Source of the DNA: Thiothrix winogradskyi | GTDB taxonomy: Bacteria > Pseudomonadota > Gammaproteobacteria > Thiotrichales > Thiotrichaceae | Direction: 5' to 3' | NCBI RefSeq assembly: GCF_021650935.1 | Contig: NZ_CP091244.1 | Coordinates: 2,046,001-2,110,000 of the forward strand | DNA: 64,000 nucleotides | Shown: positions 44,977 to 54,796 of the stretch, one piece after another | How the letters are laid out: each line of letters starts with the position of its first letter | How positions within the stretch are numbered: the stretch's first letter is position 1 | Notes under the pieces: generated by a model | Databases searched by the model: none | Told to the model about the DNA's origin: nothing | The model's input: the letters and a program-made list of their open reading frames with translations, nothing else | Program-made: the position numbers and the translations under genes

Positions 44977-46234
44977 TAGGGTAATCGCATTAAAATGGTC
45001 TTGACAAAAGTCCCTTAAGCTTGTTTCCTTTCATGCTTTTGGTTGCCTGATGAAACTCCGCCCGACAGCCTCGATACTCGAACACTTTGCTTCAATCCCT
45101 GACCCACGCTTAGATCGCCGTAAGCGACACAAACTGAGCGACATTTTCTTTATCACGCTGTGCGCGGTGATTTGCGGCGCGGATGACTGGGCATCCATCG
45201 AACAGTTTGGCAGAGCCAAAGAAAAGTGGTTCACCAGCGTACTGGATTTGAAGCATGGTATCCCGTCACACGATACCTTTGGGCGCGTTTTTGGGTTGAT
45301 CGACACCCAGCAGTTCAGTGAGTGTTTTAGTCGCTGGGTGGCAGACTTGGGCGACCTTAGTGACGGTGAAATCATTGCCATTGATGGTAAATGCCTGCGC
45401 CGTAGCCTTGATAGCGCATCAGATAAGTCGGCCATTTACATGGTCAGTGCTTGGGCAACTCAAAACCAGTTGGTGCTAGGTCAGCAGCGGGTGGATGACA
45501 AGTCCAATGAAATCACTGCCATCCCTAAACTATTGATGCAACTGGATATTGCAGGAGCAGTGGTGACGCTGGATGCGATGGGATGCCAAACCGCCATTGC
45601 CCTACAAATCGTAGACAAAGGTGCAGATTACCTGCTCAGCTTAAAGGGTAATCAAGGCACACTTCACCAAGACGTAAAGCTGTTCTTTGAATCGGCTAAC
45701 ACCTGCCCACCCGTGGGACATGTCAGCTATGACGGTGGACATGGACGGATTGAGACCCGTAGTGTACGCGCCACATCAGCTATCGACTGGTTAAAGAAAG
45801 ACCATGTTCATTGGCCTAAGCTCACTAGCATCATTGCTGTGACGGCTACCCGCGAATGCAAGGACAAAACCACGGAAGAAACCCGTTACTTCATCACCAG
45901 TATGGAAGCCTCAAACCCTGAACGTTTAGGGCAAATCGTGCGTGCGCATTGGGGCATCGAGAACAATTTGCATTGGGTATTGGACTACGCTTTCCGCGAA
46001 GATGACCAACGAATGCGTTCCGGTAACAGCGATGCGAATATGGCGGTTGTTCGGCATATTGCCCTCAATTTGGTCAAAACCGAAAAAACCGTCAAGCTCG
46101 GCGTGAAAAACAAACGTCTTAACGCAGGCTGGGATGAGGATTACCTACTAAAAATCGTTACAGGCAGACCAGGGGCTACCAAGCCTAAAACTTAGGGCTT
46201 TGTAAAACAAGATATATTTAATGCGATTGCCCTA
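44977..46234 (+). mobile_element. ISAs1-family insertion sequence (1258 bp)
   Basis: Terminal inverted repeats of 18 bp (TAGGGTAATCGCATTAAA at 44977-44994; complement at 46217-46234, one mismatch) flank one transposase gene. A 9-bp duplication GCAAAACGG is present on both sides (44968-44976 and 46235-46243), fitting the ISAs1 family. It lies in the first ImpA-like gene in the same orientation. Confidence 0.92.
45050..46195 (+). CDS. ISAs1-family transposase
   Basis: 381 residues, full length. DDE motifs appear as IAIDGKCLRRS, VVTLDAMGCQTAIALQIVDKG (the CQ/DAMGC segment) and RAHWGIENNLHWVLDYAF. The N-terminus has IPDPRLDRRKRHKLSDI, typical of this family. There is no frameshift. Confidence 0.94.
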   Translation: MKLRPTASILEHFASIPDPRLDRRKRHKLSDIFFITLCAVICGADDWASIEQFGRAKEKWFTSVLDLKHGIPSHDTFGRVFGLIDTQQFSECFSRWVADLGDLSDGEIIAIDGKCLRRSLDSASDKSAIYMVSAWATQNQLVLGQQRVDDKSNEITAIPKLLMQLDIAGAVVTLDAMGCQTAIALQIVDKGADYLLSLKGNQGTLHQDVKLFFESANTCPPVGHVSYDGGHGRIETRSVRATSAIDWLKKDHVHWPKLTSIIAVTATRECKDKTTEETRYFITSMEASNPERLGQIVRAHWGIENNLHWVLDYAFREDDQRMRSGNSDANMAVVRHIALNLVKTEKTVKLGVKNKRLNAGWDEDYLLKIVTGRPGATKPKT

Positions 46235-49058
46235 GCAAAACGGTGGGCACGGTCAAAGCGGTTGATTACCAGTTGGACAGTGTTAGTTATGCATTGGAGG
46301 GGAGTTCGATTCCCTTTGCGATTGATGCACAAGGTAAAATCACGGTGAAAACGGCATTGCAAGCGGGTGTCACCTATACCTTTGATGTGGTGGTCAGTGA
46401 TGGTGCGAATGTTAGCCGTGCGCCCATTACTGTTAATGTGACCGCCAGTTCGTCGGTGGAAGATGCCTTGCGTACTGGTAATGCCAGCGTTGCTACCAGC
46501 GAAGAATTGCTGGATGCGACCATTGCGGCATTAGCCAGTCAAAAAGCTACCCCGTCATTACTGACTGCGCTGTATGGCTCAAATTCTATTGCTTATACCC
46601 CCGGTAATCGCACTCAGTTGATTAATTTCAAACCTTGGGTCGACAGTGTTTTCCCTATTGTGGTGGGAAATAAAGGCAATACCTTGGCAGTGGCAGGCAC
46701 AACACCCACGGCTCGCTATGCCGCATTTGGTATATCACCGATGGAGTTGTTCCAAGCAAATAAGAGCTTAACGTTTGAAACGCCTTTTAGCCGTTTGTTG
46801 GCTTGGTTATTGGCAGGTGAGCCTGTTAATACCAATGCCTTGAGTGGTAATCGTAAAATCGCCCTGTCATTTGTGAGCAGTGAACACACGGAAATCAAGG
46901 CATGGATTGCTAAAAAGTACCCCAGTTGGACAGTGACCGACTGTAATACGGTAGCAACCTTAGCAACGTGTTATGGCAGTGCGGATTTGGTGGTAACAGG
47001 GTGGCAGGGTAATAATGCTGATGCACAAACCATCCGGCAGGCATTGGCGACGGTGATGACCGCTGGCAAACCTGTGTTGTACCTGCACACTTGGTATGAA
47101 GATTATAACGATGTTGCCCACGCGATTGCCGATTTGCTCAAATTCTCACTGCCGTATGGTGGGAATTATTGGGCAAATGATGCGGCTAACTGGACAAATG
47201 TCACGGCTATGCAGGCGGCTACTTGGGAAAAACAAGGCTTGGCAGGCGTTGAAACGCTGCTAAAGCACTTCAAAGCCAATGATTACAGCATCGCGACACG
47301 GAATACAGCGTTCTATCCGGGGGCAAATAAGGTGCGTGCGATAATGACGTTGTTGGATGAGAGTAAGGTAAACCTATTCCAGAGCAACGAGTCTCGCCTC
47401 TATCGCTTATTGGCATTGTTGGGTGACAGTTATCGGCAGGAAGTCGTTTTTCCGATGGATATGGACGCGACAAATGCCACTGTATTCTTGAAATCCTTGT
47501 TTGCGGATCATGCAGTGTATAACTACCGCATTCTGAATCCGGTGCAAGCCGATATGGGGAATTTCAGCCGTAGCGATTTCAGCCATATTACTCCTGTTAC
47601 CAAAACAGTCACGATGACCAGTCGCCAGAATTTCCGGGCTGCTGGGGTGTATGCTTTGCCAGGGAAAACTGTCCGTATTACCCGCAATGACAATAGTAGT
47701 ACTACCACGAAGGTATTCATCAACAGTTTACGTTCAGGCTCAACGCATGAGTACGAAGCATGGGGTTACAAACGCCCCAAGTTTTTGGAATCTGCGCATG
47801 TACCTATTAAGCCCGGTGAAACCATTACGCTAACTTCGCCGTATGGTGGACCTGTCCAAATTGATTTTGGCATGAATGATCAAACAGTGAGTTTTACCTT
47901 TGAACAAGTGGGTGAGCACCCGTTCTGGGATGATACCAGCGATAATGCTGATTTTACTGCCAAACTAGTGAAGGGTGACTACGATTGGGCAGAGTTTGTG
48001 ACTCCGGCATTTGAAATCCATTCCACACTGGAAAAAATGCGCGAATCCGTCAGTAATACCCGTTGGGGTGGGACATTAGAAGGGTTTGCGGCGGCTACCA
48101 TGCGCTATATCCATAATTTCCCGCACGTATTGGCTGGCTTCAAAGGACCTAATATTGATGTTGTGCCTGAGATTCATGATTTTGCTACCGCAAATGGTTT
48201 TACCATTGAAAACTTGGATTTGGTCAAACACATGAATGCGGATCAGGCAACTTGCGGTGCTGGTTGTTCTGGCAACCCGTATGATGCGTATTGGGCGTTC
48301 GACCCTATCGGTCATGGCGATATTCATGAAATGGGACATGGGTTGGAAAAAGGTCGCTTCCGTTTAGAGGGGTGGAATTATCATGCGTCGACCAACCCTT
48401 ACTCGTATTACAGCAAAACGCAGTACTACAAAACCACGGCGGGTGATCCTGATTGTCAGTCATTGCCCTTTAAAGATGCTTTTGTTGCGTTGCAAGCCAG
48501 CATTGGGCAAGCCAATCCTGCGGCTTATCTGAAAACCAATTACTGGGATGCAGTGAGTGATAACTGGTCGCGTGGTGCTAGTATGACGATTCAGATGATG
48601 ATGACAGCCGAGCATCAAGGTGCATTGCAGGACGGTTGGCATTTGTTGGCACGCTTGCACATTCTCGAACGTGAATTCAATCGGGCAAGGATTAATACAA
48701 CGGCATGGGATGCGAAGAAAACCAGTTTGGGTTTCTCCGGCTATTCCAAGGCTGAAGCAGATGCTATCAGCAGTAACGATTGGATGGTGATTGCGGTCTC
48801 GAAAGTGACAGGGATGGATTACCGTGACTATTTCAGTATGTGGGGTCAGGCTTTCAGTACCAAAGCCAATGACCAAGTAATGACGTTTAACCATGCTGCT
48901 GCGGAACGCCGTTTCTTTATCACCAGTCCAAGCGGTTATTGTAAGGGCGAAGGGTTTGATGGAAACAACTTGCCCGTCACTGGCAATCAGGTCTGGCCGC
49001 TGGCAGGTGCTCAGCCTCGCTTGATGGGGGATAGCTTCCGCTAAGCTGTTACGGAAAA

Positions 49059-49090
49059 AGAAGCCGTGCCGTTAATCGGTTACGGCTTCT
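49059..49090 (+). terminator. Candidate terminator after the first ImpA-like gene
   Basis: Stem AGAAGCCGT (49059-49067) pairs with ACGGCTTCT (49082-49090) around a 14-nt loop, 15 bp past the stop. There is no T-run, so efficiency is doubtful. Confidence 0.4.
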
Positions 49091-49102
49091 GCTGATGCCA
49101 AA

Positions 49103-49141
49103 CGTTGTTATTATGTTGAGCATATCAACATAATAACAACG
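49103..49141. promoter_or_regulatory. Perfect 17-bp palindrome before the second ImpA-like gene
   Basis: The left arm CGTTGTTATTATGTTGA (49103-49119) and the right arm (49125-49141) are exact complements around GCATA. It ends nine bases before ATG 49151, where a ribosome binding site would be expected, and no good one is visible in GACTTGCACC. It could be a dimer-type operator, an RNA hairpin controlling translation, or part of a terminator; no T-run follows. Confidence 0.7.
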
Positions 49142-49150
49142 ACTTGCACC

Positions 49151-52100
49151 ATGAAACGATTTTGGTTGACGTTTACTTTATCCTTCGTGTTCTTCATCCA
49201 ACCCGCCTTCGCCGACGTTGCCCTGCAAGCCAAAGCCTTACTCCAAGGCGCATACGACCCCACCAGCGGCTTAATGCGCGACGATTTACGCAGCAAAGGC
49301 TATTTGCCAACGGCTCAACCCTATAACTTTCCACCGTTCAATTACACCGGCAGCGAAACTGCCAGTCCGACGGTGTTAGCAGTGACCGGCGCTAAAGCGG
49401 TGGTCGATTGGGTCTTGCTGGATGTGCGCGATAATACCAGCCGCAATTTGCTGGGGCGTAAAGCGGTGTTGGTGCAACGCAATGGTGTGCTGCTTGACCC
49501 GCAAACGGGCAGTAATACCCTGAGTTTTACCGGCATAGACGCGGGTACTTACAGCGTTAGCCTTCACCATCGTAACCATTTGGCTACGCTGATGGATGCA
49601 GTGGTACTGAGTGCGGCAACGCCGTTGCTGGATTTCACTACCAAGGGGCAGTTGCCTACAGGCGATGTCGATGCCAATGCCAAACTCATCAGCAGTGGTC
49701 CCAGTAATGATGTCACGATTTTGCTGGGTTATATCCTGACCGAGCCACAAAATACGCAGCAATCCGCCAATTACCGTCTGAATGGTTATTTCAATACTGA
49801 CCTGAATATGGATGGGGTAACGGTTTACGCCGGGCCGAACAATGACTTGAATCTGTTGCAATCCAATGTGTTATTGCACCCCAGTAATGCTTCGTTCAGC
49901 ATGAATTTTATTGTGGATGGGGTGAAGCTCAACCATGCACTCATCCCCTCTGCGCCGTATCTGGAACAAACGCAATACAGCTTCTTGTCACAGCGCTATA
50001 CGCCGGATGCGACGGTGATCGGGCAGGTAACAGCGGTCGATTACCAACAAGATACCTTGCACTACGCCGTCGAGGGTGAGGTGCCGTTTGTGGTCGATAA
50101 TCAGGGTGTGATCCGCTCGCAAGGGGAATTGCAGGCGGGGCAGACCTACCACTTCCAGATTGCGGTGAGTGATGGTGCGCAAACCAGCCGTGCTTCGATT
50201 GTGGTCAAGGTAACGGATGTCGATGCGGTGGAACAGGCACTGCGTACCGGGGCAGTTACCGCCGTGACGGATACCGAATTGCTGGATGCAGCGCTGGCGA
50301 CCATTACGGATAACCGGAATATGTTGCTGGATGCCAAAGTCAAACTCTTCAATCTGAATGCGGATGGCACGGCTAAGGCTGATGGTTCGAGCTTGACGGC
50401 GTTGGATTGGAACCCGACCCACGATGCCTCGACCTTGCTATCAACCTACGGCTTGAATACGGGTGTCTTGCATACCAATGCGGTGTATACCGATGGTTAC
50501 ACGGTTTACGACAAGGAAATCGGCATTATCGGTGCTAATACGGCACGTTACATGGTGTTTGGTGGCAATCCGTTGCGCACGGGCAATGTTACCAATGCGC
50601 AAATGCAGCAATTCATGAAAAACAGTGTGGAGTGGCTGCTCCAGCGTGCAGAGTTGGAAACCAAAGCCTTTAATGTCGTGATGGCGCATTTGGACGAGAG
50701 CTATTATTTCAAGGATGAATCCAGCGTGCGGACTTGGTTGGATACGCATTACGCGGGCAAAGTCAGCTACAACGCCGCTAACAGTTGTGACGATGCCAAG
50801 CTTGCAGGCTGTGTGGCAGCCAGACCCGACTTGCTGATTGTGTCGCAAGTGGCAAACCCCGGCAGTGATGTTGCCGCAATTGCGGCGAATGTGCAGGCGG
50901 CGCTGCAACAGGGTATCCCGGTGCTGTATGTTCACCACGATGGCAATTTGACAGCATTAGGTGAAAAGTTGCTACCGCTGTTCAATGTCACGTATCAGTG
51001 GGATAACTACTGGAAAAAGCTCGGTTTGAAAGCGTTTGATGTCACCGCTACGCTGGGTGGTTTGCCCGACAATATCCGCAGTATTCAAACCATGCTGACG
51101 CATTTCAAAGCGCAGGATTACGCCTTCGATTGGAGCGTGTGTGCGGATGGTAACTGCGATGCGGTTGTCGGTTGGCAGGAACAGTTCCAGCAGGGCGCAG
51201 AAGCGGCACGTAGCATGATGCACGATTTCGATGTGCGCAAGGTGAACCTGTTTACCCAGCAAGATTTCCGTCTGCAAAAATTGTTGGCATTGCTGGGTGA
51301 CGCTTACCGTCAGGCAGTGCGTTTCCCGATGGATAAAAACACCACCAATACCACCGTGTTCCTGAAATCACTGTTTGCGGATCATGCCGTGTATCACTAC
51401 CGCACGCTTAACCCCGCGCAGCCGGATATGGGCAATTTCAGCCGCAGTGATTTCAGGCATATTACCCCCGTGACCAAAACGGTGAAGCTGACCAGTCGCC
51501 AGCATTTCCGGGCGGCGGGGGTGTACGCGCTGCCGGGGCAAACGCTGAAAGTGACGCGCAAGGATAACAGTGCCACGACCACGGCGCTTTTCGTGAACTC
51601 TTTGCGGGTGGGGTCGACACACGAGTTTGAAACCAACGGCTATAAGCGCCCTAAACGGTTGCAATCGGCGGCCTTCCCGCTTCAGCCCGGTGAAACCATT
51701 GCGTTTACCTCGCCGTATGGCGGGGCCGTGCAGATTGTGTTCAGTGCGAATGATCAGCCGGTCGAATTCACCTTTGAAAATGTCGGCGAACACCCGTTTT
51801 GGGATGGCAGTGAAGACAATGCCAGCTTTAGCGCGAAACTCGCCAAAGGGGATTACGATTGGGCGGAATTCGTGACGCCCGCGTTTGAAATCCATTCGAC
51901 TCTCGACAAGATGCGTCAATCCGTTAGCAATACCCGTTGGGGTGGCACGTTGGAAGGCTTTGCTGCCGCAACCATGCGTTACACCCACAATTTCCCGCAC
52001 GTCTTGGCAGGTTTCAAAGGCCCTGGCATTGATGTTGTGCCGGAAATTCACGATTTCGCCGCCGCCAAGGGTTTCAGCATCGACAATCTGGATCTGGTTA

Positions 52101-52918
52101 AACACATGAATGCGGATCAGGCAACCTGCGGTTATGGCTGTTCGGGCAACCCTTACGATGCGTATTGGGCGTTTGACCCGATCGGGCATGGTGACATTCA
52201 CGAGTTGGGGCATGGGTTGGAAAAAAGCCGTTTCCGTTTTAGTGGCTGGAATTACCATGCGTCCACCAACCCGTATGCGTATTACAGCAAAACGCAGTAT
52301 TTTAAAACCACGGGCGGCGAGCCGGACTGCCAGTCCTTGCCGTTTAAAGAGGCGTTTGAAGCACTGCAAGCCAGCGTGGGGCAGGCTGATTCGGCAGCTT
52401 ACCTCAAGGCAAACTATTGGGATGCGGTGGCGGATAACTGGTCACGCGGCGTGAGCATGACCATCCAAATGATGATGCTTGCCGAGGATCAGGGTAAGTT
52501 GCTGGATGGCTGGCATTTGTTGGCACGCTTACACATTCTGGAGCGTGAATTCAACCGTGCCATTGCCAATGATGCGGCGTGGGAGAGCAAAAAAGTGAGC
52601 CTGGGTTTTGCGAGCTTCACCCGCACGGAGGCGGCAGCCTTATCCAGCAATGATTGGATGGTGATTGCCTTGGCGCAAGTGACGGGGTTGGATTACCGCG
52701 ATTACCTGACGATGTGGGGGATCACGTTTAGTGCCAAAGCCGCCGCGCAAGTCGCCGGTTTCAGCTATGCCGCTGCGCCGCGTAAGTACTTTATCAGCAG
52801 CCCGCAAGGGTATTGCAAGGGCGAAGGTTTCGATGGAAACAATCTGCCCGTTAACGGCAGCCAAGTATGGCCGTTGGCAGCACAAAGAGTGCGCTTGATG
52901 GGAGATAGCTTCCGATAG
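49151..52918 (+). CDS. ImpA-family metalloprotease (secreted)
   Basis: 1255 residues. The signal peptide (about 1-21) ends in PAFADVA. An N-terminal beta-rich region and a cadherin-like segment (VIGQVTAVDYQQD) precede the ImpA/M60-like protease domain. The zinc motif is HELGH at residues 1017-1021 (52199-52213), with downstream FSGWNYHASTNPY and YCKGEGFDGNNLP. It is a tandem paralogue of the interrupted gene, without the Ig-like repeats or the F5/8 segment. It likely cuts O-glycosylated or surface proteins outside the cell; the substrate is not known. The mlaE operon starts 22 bp downstream. Confidence 0.88.
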   Translation: MKRFWLTFTLSFVFFIQPAFADVALQAKALLQGAYDPTSGLMRDDLRSKGYLPTAQPYNFPPFNYTGSETASPTVLAVTGAKAVVDWVLLDVRDNTSRNLLGRKAVLVQRNGVLLDPQTGSNTLSFTGIDAGTYSVSLHHRNHLATLMDAVVLSAATPLLDFTTKGQLPTGDVDANAKLISSGPSNDVTILLGYILTEPQNTQQSANYRLNGYFNTDLNMDGVTVYAGPNNDLNLLQSNVLLHPSNASFSMNFIVDGVKLNHALIPSAPYLEQTQYSFLSQRYTPDATVIGQVTAVDYQQDTLHYAVEGEVPFVVDNQGVIRSQGELQAGQTYHFQIAVSDGAQTSRASIVVKVTDVDAVEQALRTGAVTAVTDTELLDAALATITDNRNMLLDAKVKLFNLNADGTAKADGSSLTALDWNPTHDASTLLSTYGLNTGVLHTNAVYTDGYTVYDKEIGIIGANTARYMVFGGNPLRTGNVTNAQMQQFMKNSVEWLLQRAELETKAFNVVMAHLDESYYFKDESSVRTWLDTHYAGKVSYNAANSCDDAKLAGCVAARPDLLIVSQVANPGSDVAAIAANVQAALQQGIPVLYVHHDGNLTALGEKLLPLFNVTYQWDNYWKKLGLKAFDVTATLGGLPDNIRSIQTMLTHFKAQDYAFDWSVCADGNCDAVVGWQEQFQQGAEAARSMMHDFDVRKVNLFTQQDFRLQKLLALLGDAYRQAVRFPMDKNTTNTTVFLKSLFADHAVYHYRTLNPAQPDMGNFSRSDFRHITPVTKTVKLTSRQHFRAAGVYALPGQTLKVTRKDNSATTTALFVNSLRVGSTHEFETNGYKRPKRLQSAAFPLQPGETIAFTSPYGGAVQIVFSANDQPVEFTFENVGEHPFWDGSEDNASFSAKLAKGDYDWAEFVTPAFEIHSTLDKMRQSVSNTRWGGTLEGFAAATMRYTHNFPHVLAGFKGPGIDVVPEIHDFAAAKGFSIDNLDLVKHMNADQATCGYGCSGNPYDAYWAFDPIGHGDIHELGHGLEKSRFRFSGWNYHASTNPYAYYSKTQYFKTTGGEPDCQSLPFKEAFEALQASVGQADSAAYLKANYWDAVADNWSRGVSMTIQMMMLAEDQGKLLDGWHLLARLHILEREFNRAIANDAAWESKKVSLGFASFTRTEAAALSSNDWMVIALAQVTGLDYRDYLTMWGITFSAKAAAQVAGFSYAAAPRKYFISSPQGYCKGEGFDGNNLPVNGSQVWPLAAQRVRLMGDSFR

Positions 52919-52940
52919 CGAGAACAAGGCACAATAAGCC

Positions 52941-54035
52941 ATGATTGAACTACGGCAAACTTCAATGGATGGCGAGCTTCACCTTCATTTGCAAGGTGAA
53001 TGGACGTTTGAGCAAGTTGCGGCGATTAAAGCGGCATTGCAGCAAGTTCAGCCGATTGTGGGTACACCTTTGGTGGTGGATACGCAAGCGGCGGCACGGT
53101 TGGATGTGACAGCGGCGTGGTTTGTGTATCAGCAGGAACAATCTTGGATACGGCAGGGCTACGAAGTCCGCCTTGAGCATTTTCCTGCCGAATATCTGGG
53201 GTATTTCACCGCCACAGAAGCCTCCAGCTCTTCTCCCTCCCTTGATAAGGGGAGGCTAGGAGGGGTTTCTTTCTCCCACACCCTCACCACTCTGCACTCA
53301 TTCATCACTTTCTTCGGACACAGCCTGTCCGCCTTATTCACCAGCCTGTTTTCCCCATACCTTTTCCGTTTCCGTTCCGTATTCCATCACGTATTTACCA
53401 CCGGCATTAGTGCGATTCCCATTGTGGCTTTGATTGCGTGTCTGATTAGTATTGTTATTACCTATCAGGGCGGCGGGCAGTTGCGTGATTTGGGGGCGGA
53501 AATCTACACGGTGGATATGGTGACGATTTCGGTATTGCGCGAACTGGGGGTGTTGCTGACGGCGATCATGGTGGCGGGGCGTTCCGGCAGTGCGTTTGCC
53601 GCCGAGATTGGTCTGATGAAAACCAATCAGGAAGTGGATGCTTTGCAGGTAATGGGCAAAGATCCGTTCCTGATTCTGGTGGTTCCCCGCTTGGTAGCCT
53701 TGGTGATTGCCTTGCCTTTGTTGACCGTGCTGGCGGATATAGTAGCACTGGGGGCTGCGGCACTGATTTGCTCTGCCATTCTGGATATTTCATTTGTGCA
53801 ATTCTTTACGCATGTACAAACGAATATTGAGTTCCGCACGTTTGCGGCAGGTTTGATCAAAGCGCCGTTTTTCGCTGTGGTGATTGCGTTGATTGGTTGT
53901 TGGCAGGGAATGCGGGTTTCCGGCTCTTCTGCCAGTTTGGGGGAACACACCACTCAAGCCGTGGTGGATTCGATTTTTCTGGTGCTGTTGCTGGATGCGT
54001 TGTTTTCCATTCTGTTCTACCGGCTGGGGTTTTAA
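52941..54035 (+). CDS. mlaE: MlaE-type lipid ABC permease with N-terminal STAS domain
   Basis: 364 residues. Residues about 1-90 are a STAS-like (MlaB-like) domain (LQGEWTFEQVAAIKAAL ... LDVTAAWFVY). From residue about 115 comes the MlaE permease, with IPIVALIACLISIVITYQGG, MVAGRSGSAFAAEIG and MKTNQEVDALQVMGKDP. A linker near residues 93-110 is encoded partly by a GC-rich palindromic repeat. The complex moves phospholipids between membranes. It overlaps mlaF by one base, starting a four-gene operon. Confidence 0.9.
   Translation: MIELRQTSMDGELHLHLQGEWTFEQVAAIKAALQQVQPIVGTPLVVDTQAAARLDVTAAWFVYQQEQSWIRQGYEVRLEHFPAEYLGYFTATEASSSSPSLDKGRLGGVSFSHTLTTLHSFITFFGHSLSALFTSLFSPYLFRFRSVFHHVFTTGISAIPIVALIACLISIVITYQGGGQLRDLGAEIYTVDMVTISVLRELGVLLTAIMVAGRSGSAFAAEIGLMKTNQEVDALQVMGKDPFLILVVPRLVALVIALPLLTVLADIVALGAAALICSAILDISFVQFFTHVQTNIEFRTFAAGLIKAPFFAVVIALIGCWQGMRVSGSSASLGEHTTQAVVDSIFLVLLLDALFSILFYRLGF
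53233..53267. repeat. Palindromic repeat inside the mlaE linker
   Basis: A CCTCCCTT...AAGGGGAGG hairpin with a GGAGGGG tail lies in frame inside mlaE, where it encodes a Ser/Gly-rich stretch SSSSPSLDKGRLGGV between the STAS and permease domains. It resembles the GC-rich intergenic repeats at 25184 and 57998, in shorter form. Confidence 0.6.
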
Positions 54036-54796
54036 TGATGGAAACGCTGATTTCGATTCGTCAACTCGTTACCCAATTCGGCACACAGCGGGTGCATGAT
54101 GGGCTGAATCTCGACATTTACCGGGGTGAGGTATTGGGTATTGTGGGTGGGTCGGGGTCGGGCAAATCGGTGCTATTGCGTACCATTTTGGGCTTGGATC
54201 ACGCCTACAGCGGCGAAATCCATTTCAGCGGGCAAGCCTTGACGCACATGCCCGCCGACGATTTTGCCCGTCTGAAACGCGATTGGGGCGTGATGTTCCA
54301 GCGTGGGGCTTTGTTTTCTTCGCTGTCTGTGGGGGACAATATCCAGTTTCCATTGCGGGAGTTTTCTGCTTTGAGCGCGGAAGAATGCCGTGAGTTGATG
54401 TATGTACGCTTGGAAATGGTGGGCTTGGAACGGGCGGTGGCGGATAAGTTTCCCGCGCAACTGTCCGGCGGCATGGTCAAACGGGTGGCTTTGGCGCGAG
54501 CTTTGGTGCTTGACCCGATCGTATTGTTTCTGGATGAGCCAACATCGGGGCTTGACCCCGTATCTGCTGAAGAGTTTGATCAGCTTATCGGTACTTTGCA
54601 CCGCAATCTCAAGCTGACGGTTGTCATGGTCACGCATGACCTTGATAGTTTATTCTCAACGTGTGACCGCATTGCAATGTTGGTTGACAAGCAGGTGGTG
54701 GTGGGGACATTGCGTCAGTTGTTGGCAAACCCTCACCCGCAAATACAGCAATATTTCAGTGGCGGACGTGCGCGTGTGCTGTTGAGGGGAAATTGA
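54035..54796 (+). CDS. mlaF: MlaF-type ABC transporter ATPase
   Basis: 253 residues from the ATG at 54035, which overlaps the mlaE stop (TAATG). Walker A GGSGSGKSV, signature LSGGMVKRVALARAL and Walker B VLFLDEPTSGLD are all present, then the H-loop VTHDLDSL. It drives the lipid transport permease. The next gene starts at TTG directly after the stop. Confidence 0.93.
   Translation: MMETLISIRQLVTQFGTQRVHDGLNLDIYRGEVLGIVGGSGSGKSVLLRTILGLDHAYSGEIHFSGQALTHMPADDFARLKRDWGVMFQRGALFSSLSVGDNIQFPLREFSALSAEECRELMYVRLEMVGLERAVADKFPAQLSGGMVKRVALARALVLDPIVLFLDEPTSGLDPVSAEEFDQLIGTLHRNLKLTVVMVTHDLDSLFSTCDRIAMLVDKQVVVGTLRQLLANPHPQIQQYFSGGRARVLLRGN

Larger units (their letters stand above)
42774..49044 (+). 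pseudogene. ImpA-family metalloprotease with Ig-like repeats, split by ISAs1
   Basis: The 5' part is 42774-44976 and the 3' part continues at 46244. Removing the ISAs1 element and one 9-bp duplication restores one 1667-residue frame (AIGKTVGTVKAVDYQ). A signal peptide ends in VWAATP. Then come six He_PIG-type Ig-like repeats of about 90 residues (42840-44485), an F5/8 type C-like segment (44490-44910), and a cadherin-like part. The ImpA (M60/M88-like) protease domain follows, with the Zn motif HEMGH at 48324-48338. ImpA of Pseudomonas aeruginosa is a secreted O-glycopeptidase that cuts mucin-type glycoproteins. The paralogue at 49151 is intact. The split halves would give an Ig-repeat protein without protease. 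Confidence 0.88.

Noticed and set aside
51368..52369. 333-codon antisense frame inside the intact ImpA-like gene
   Set aside because: It is a mirror of a well-supported coding sequence with a conserved zinc motif, and has no family resemblance.
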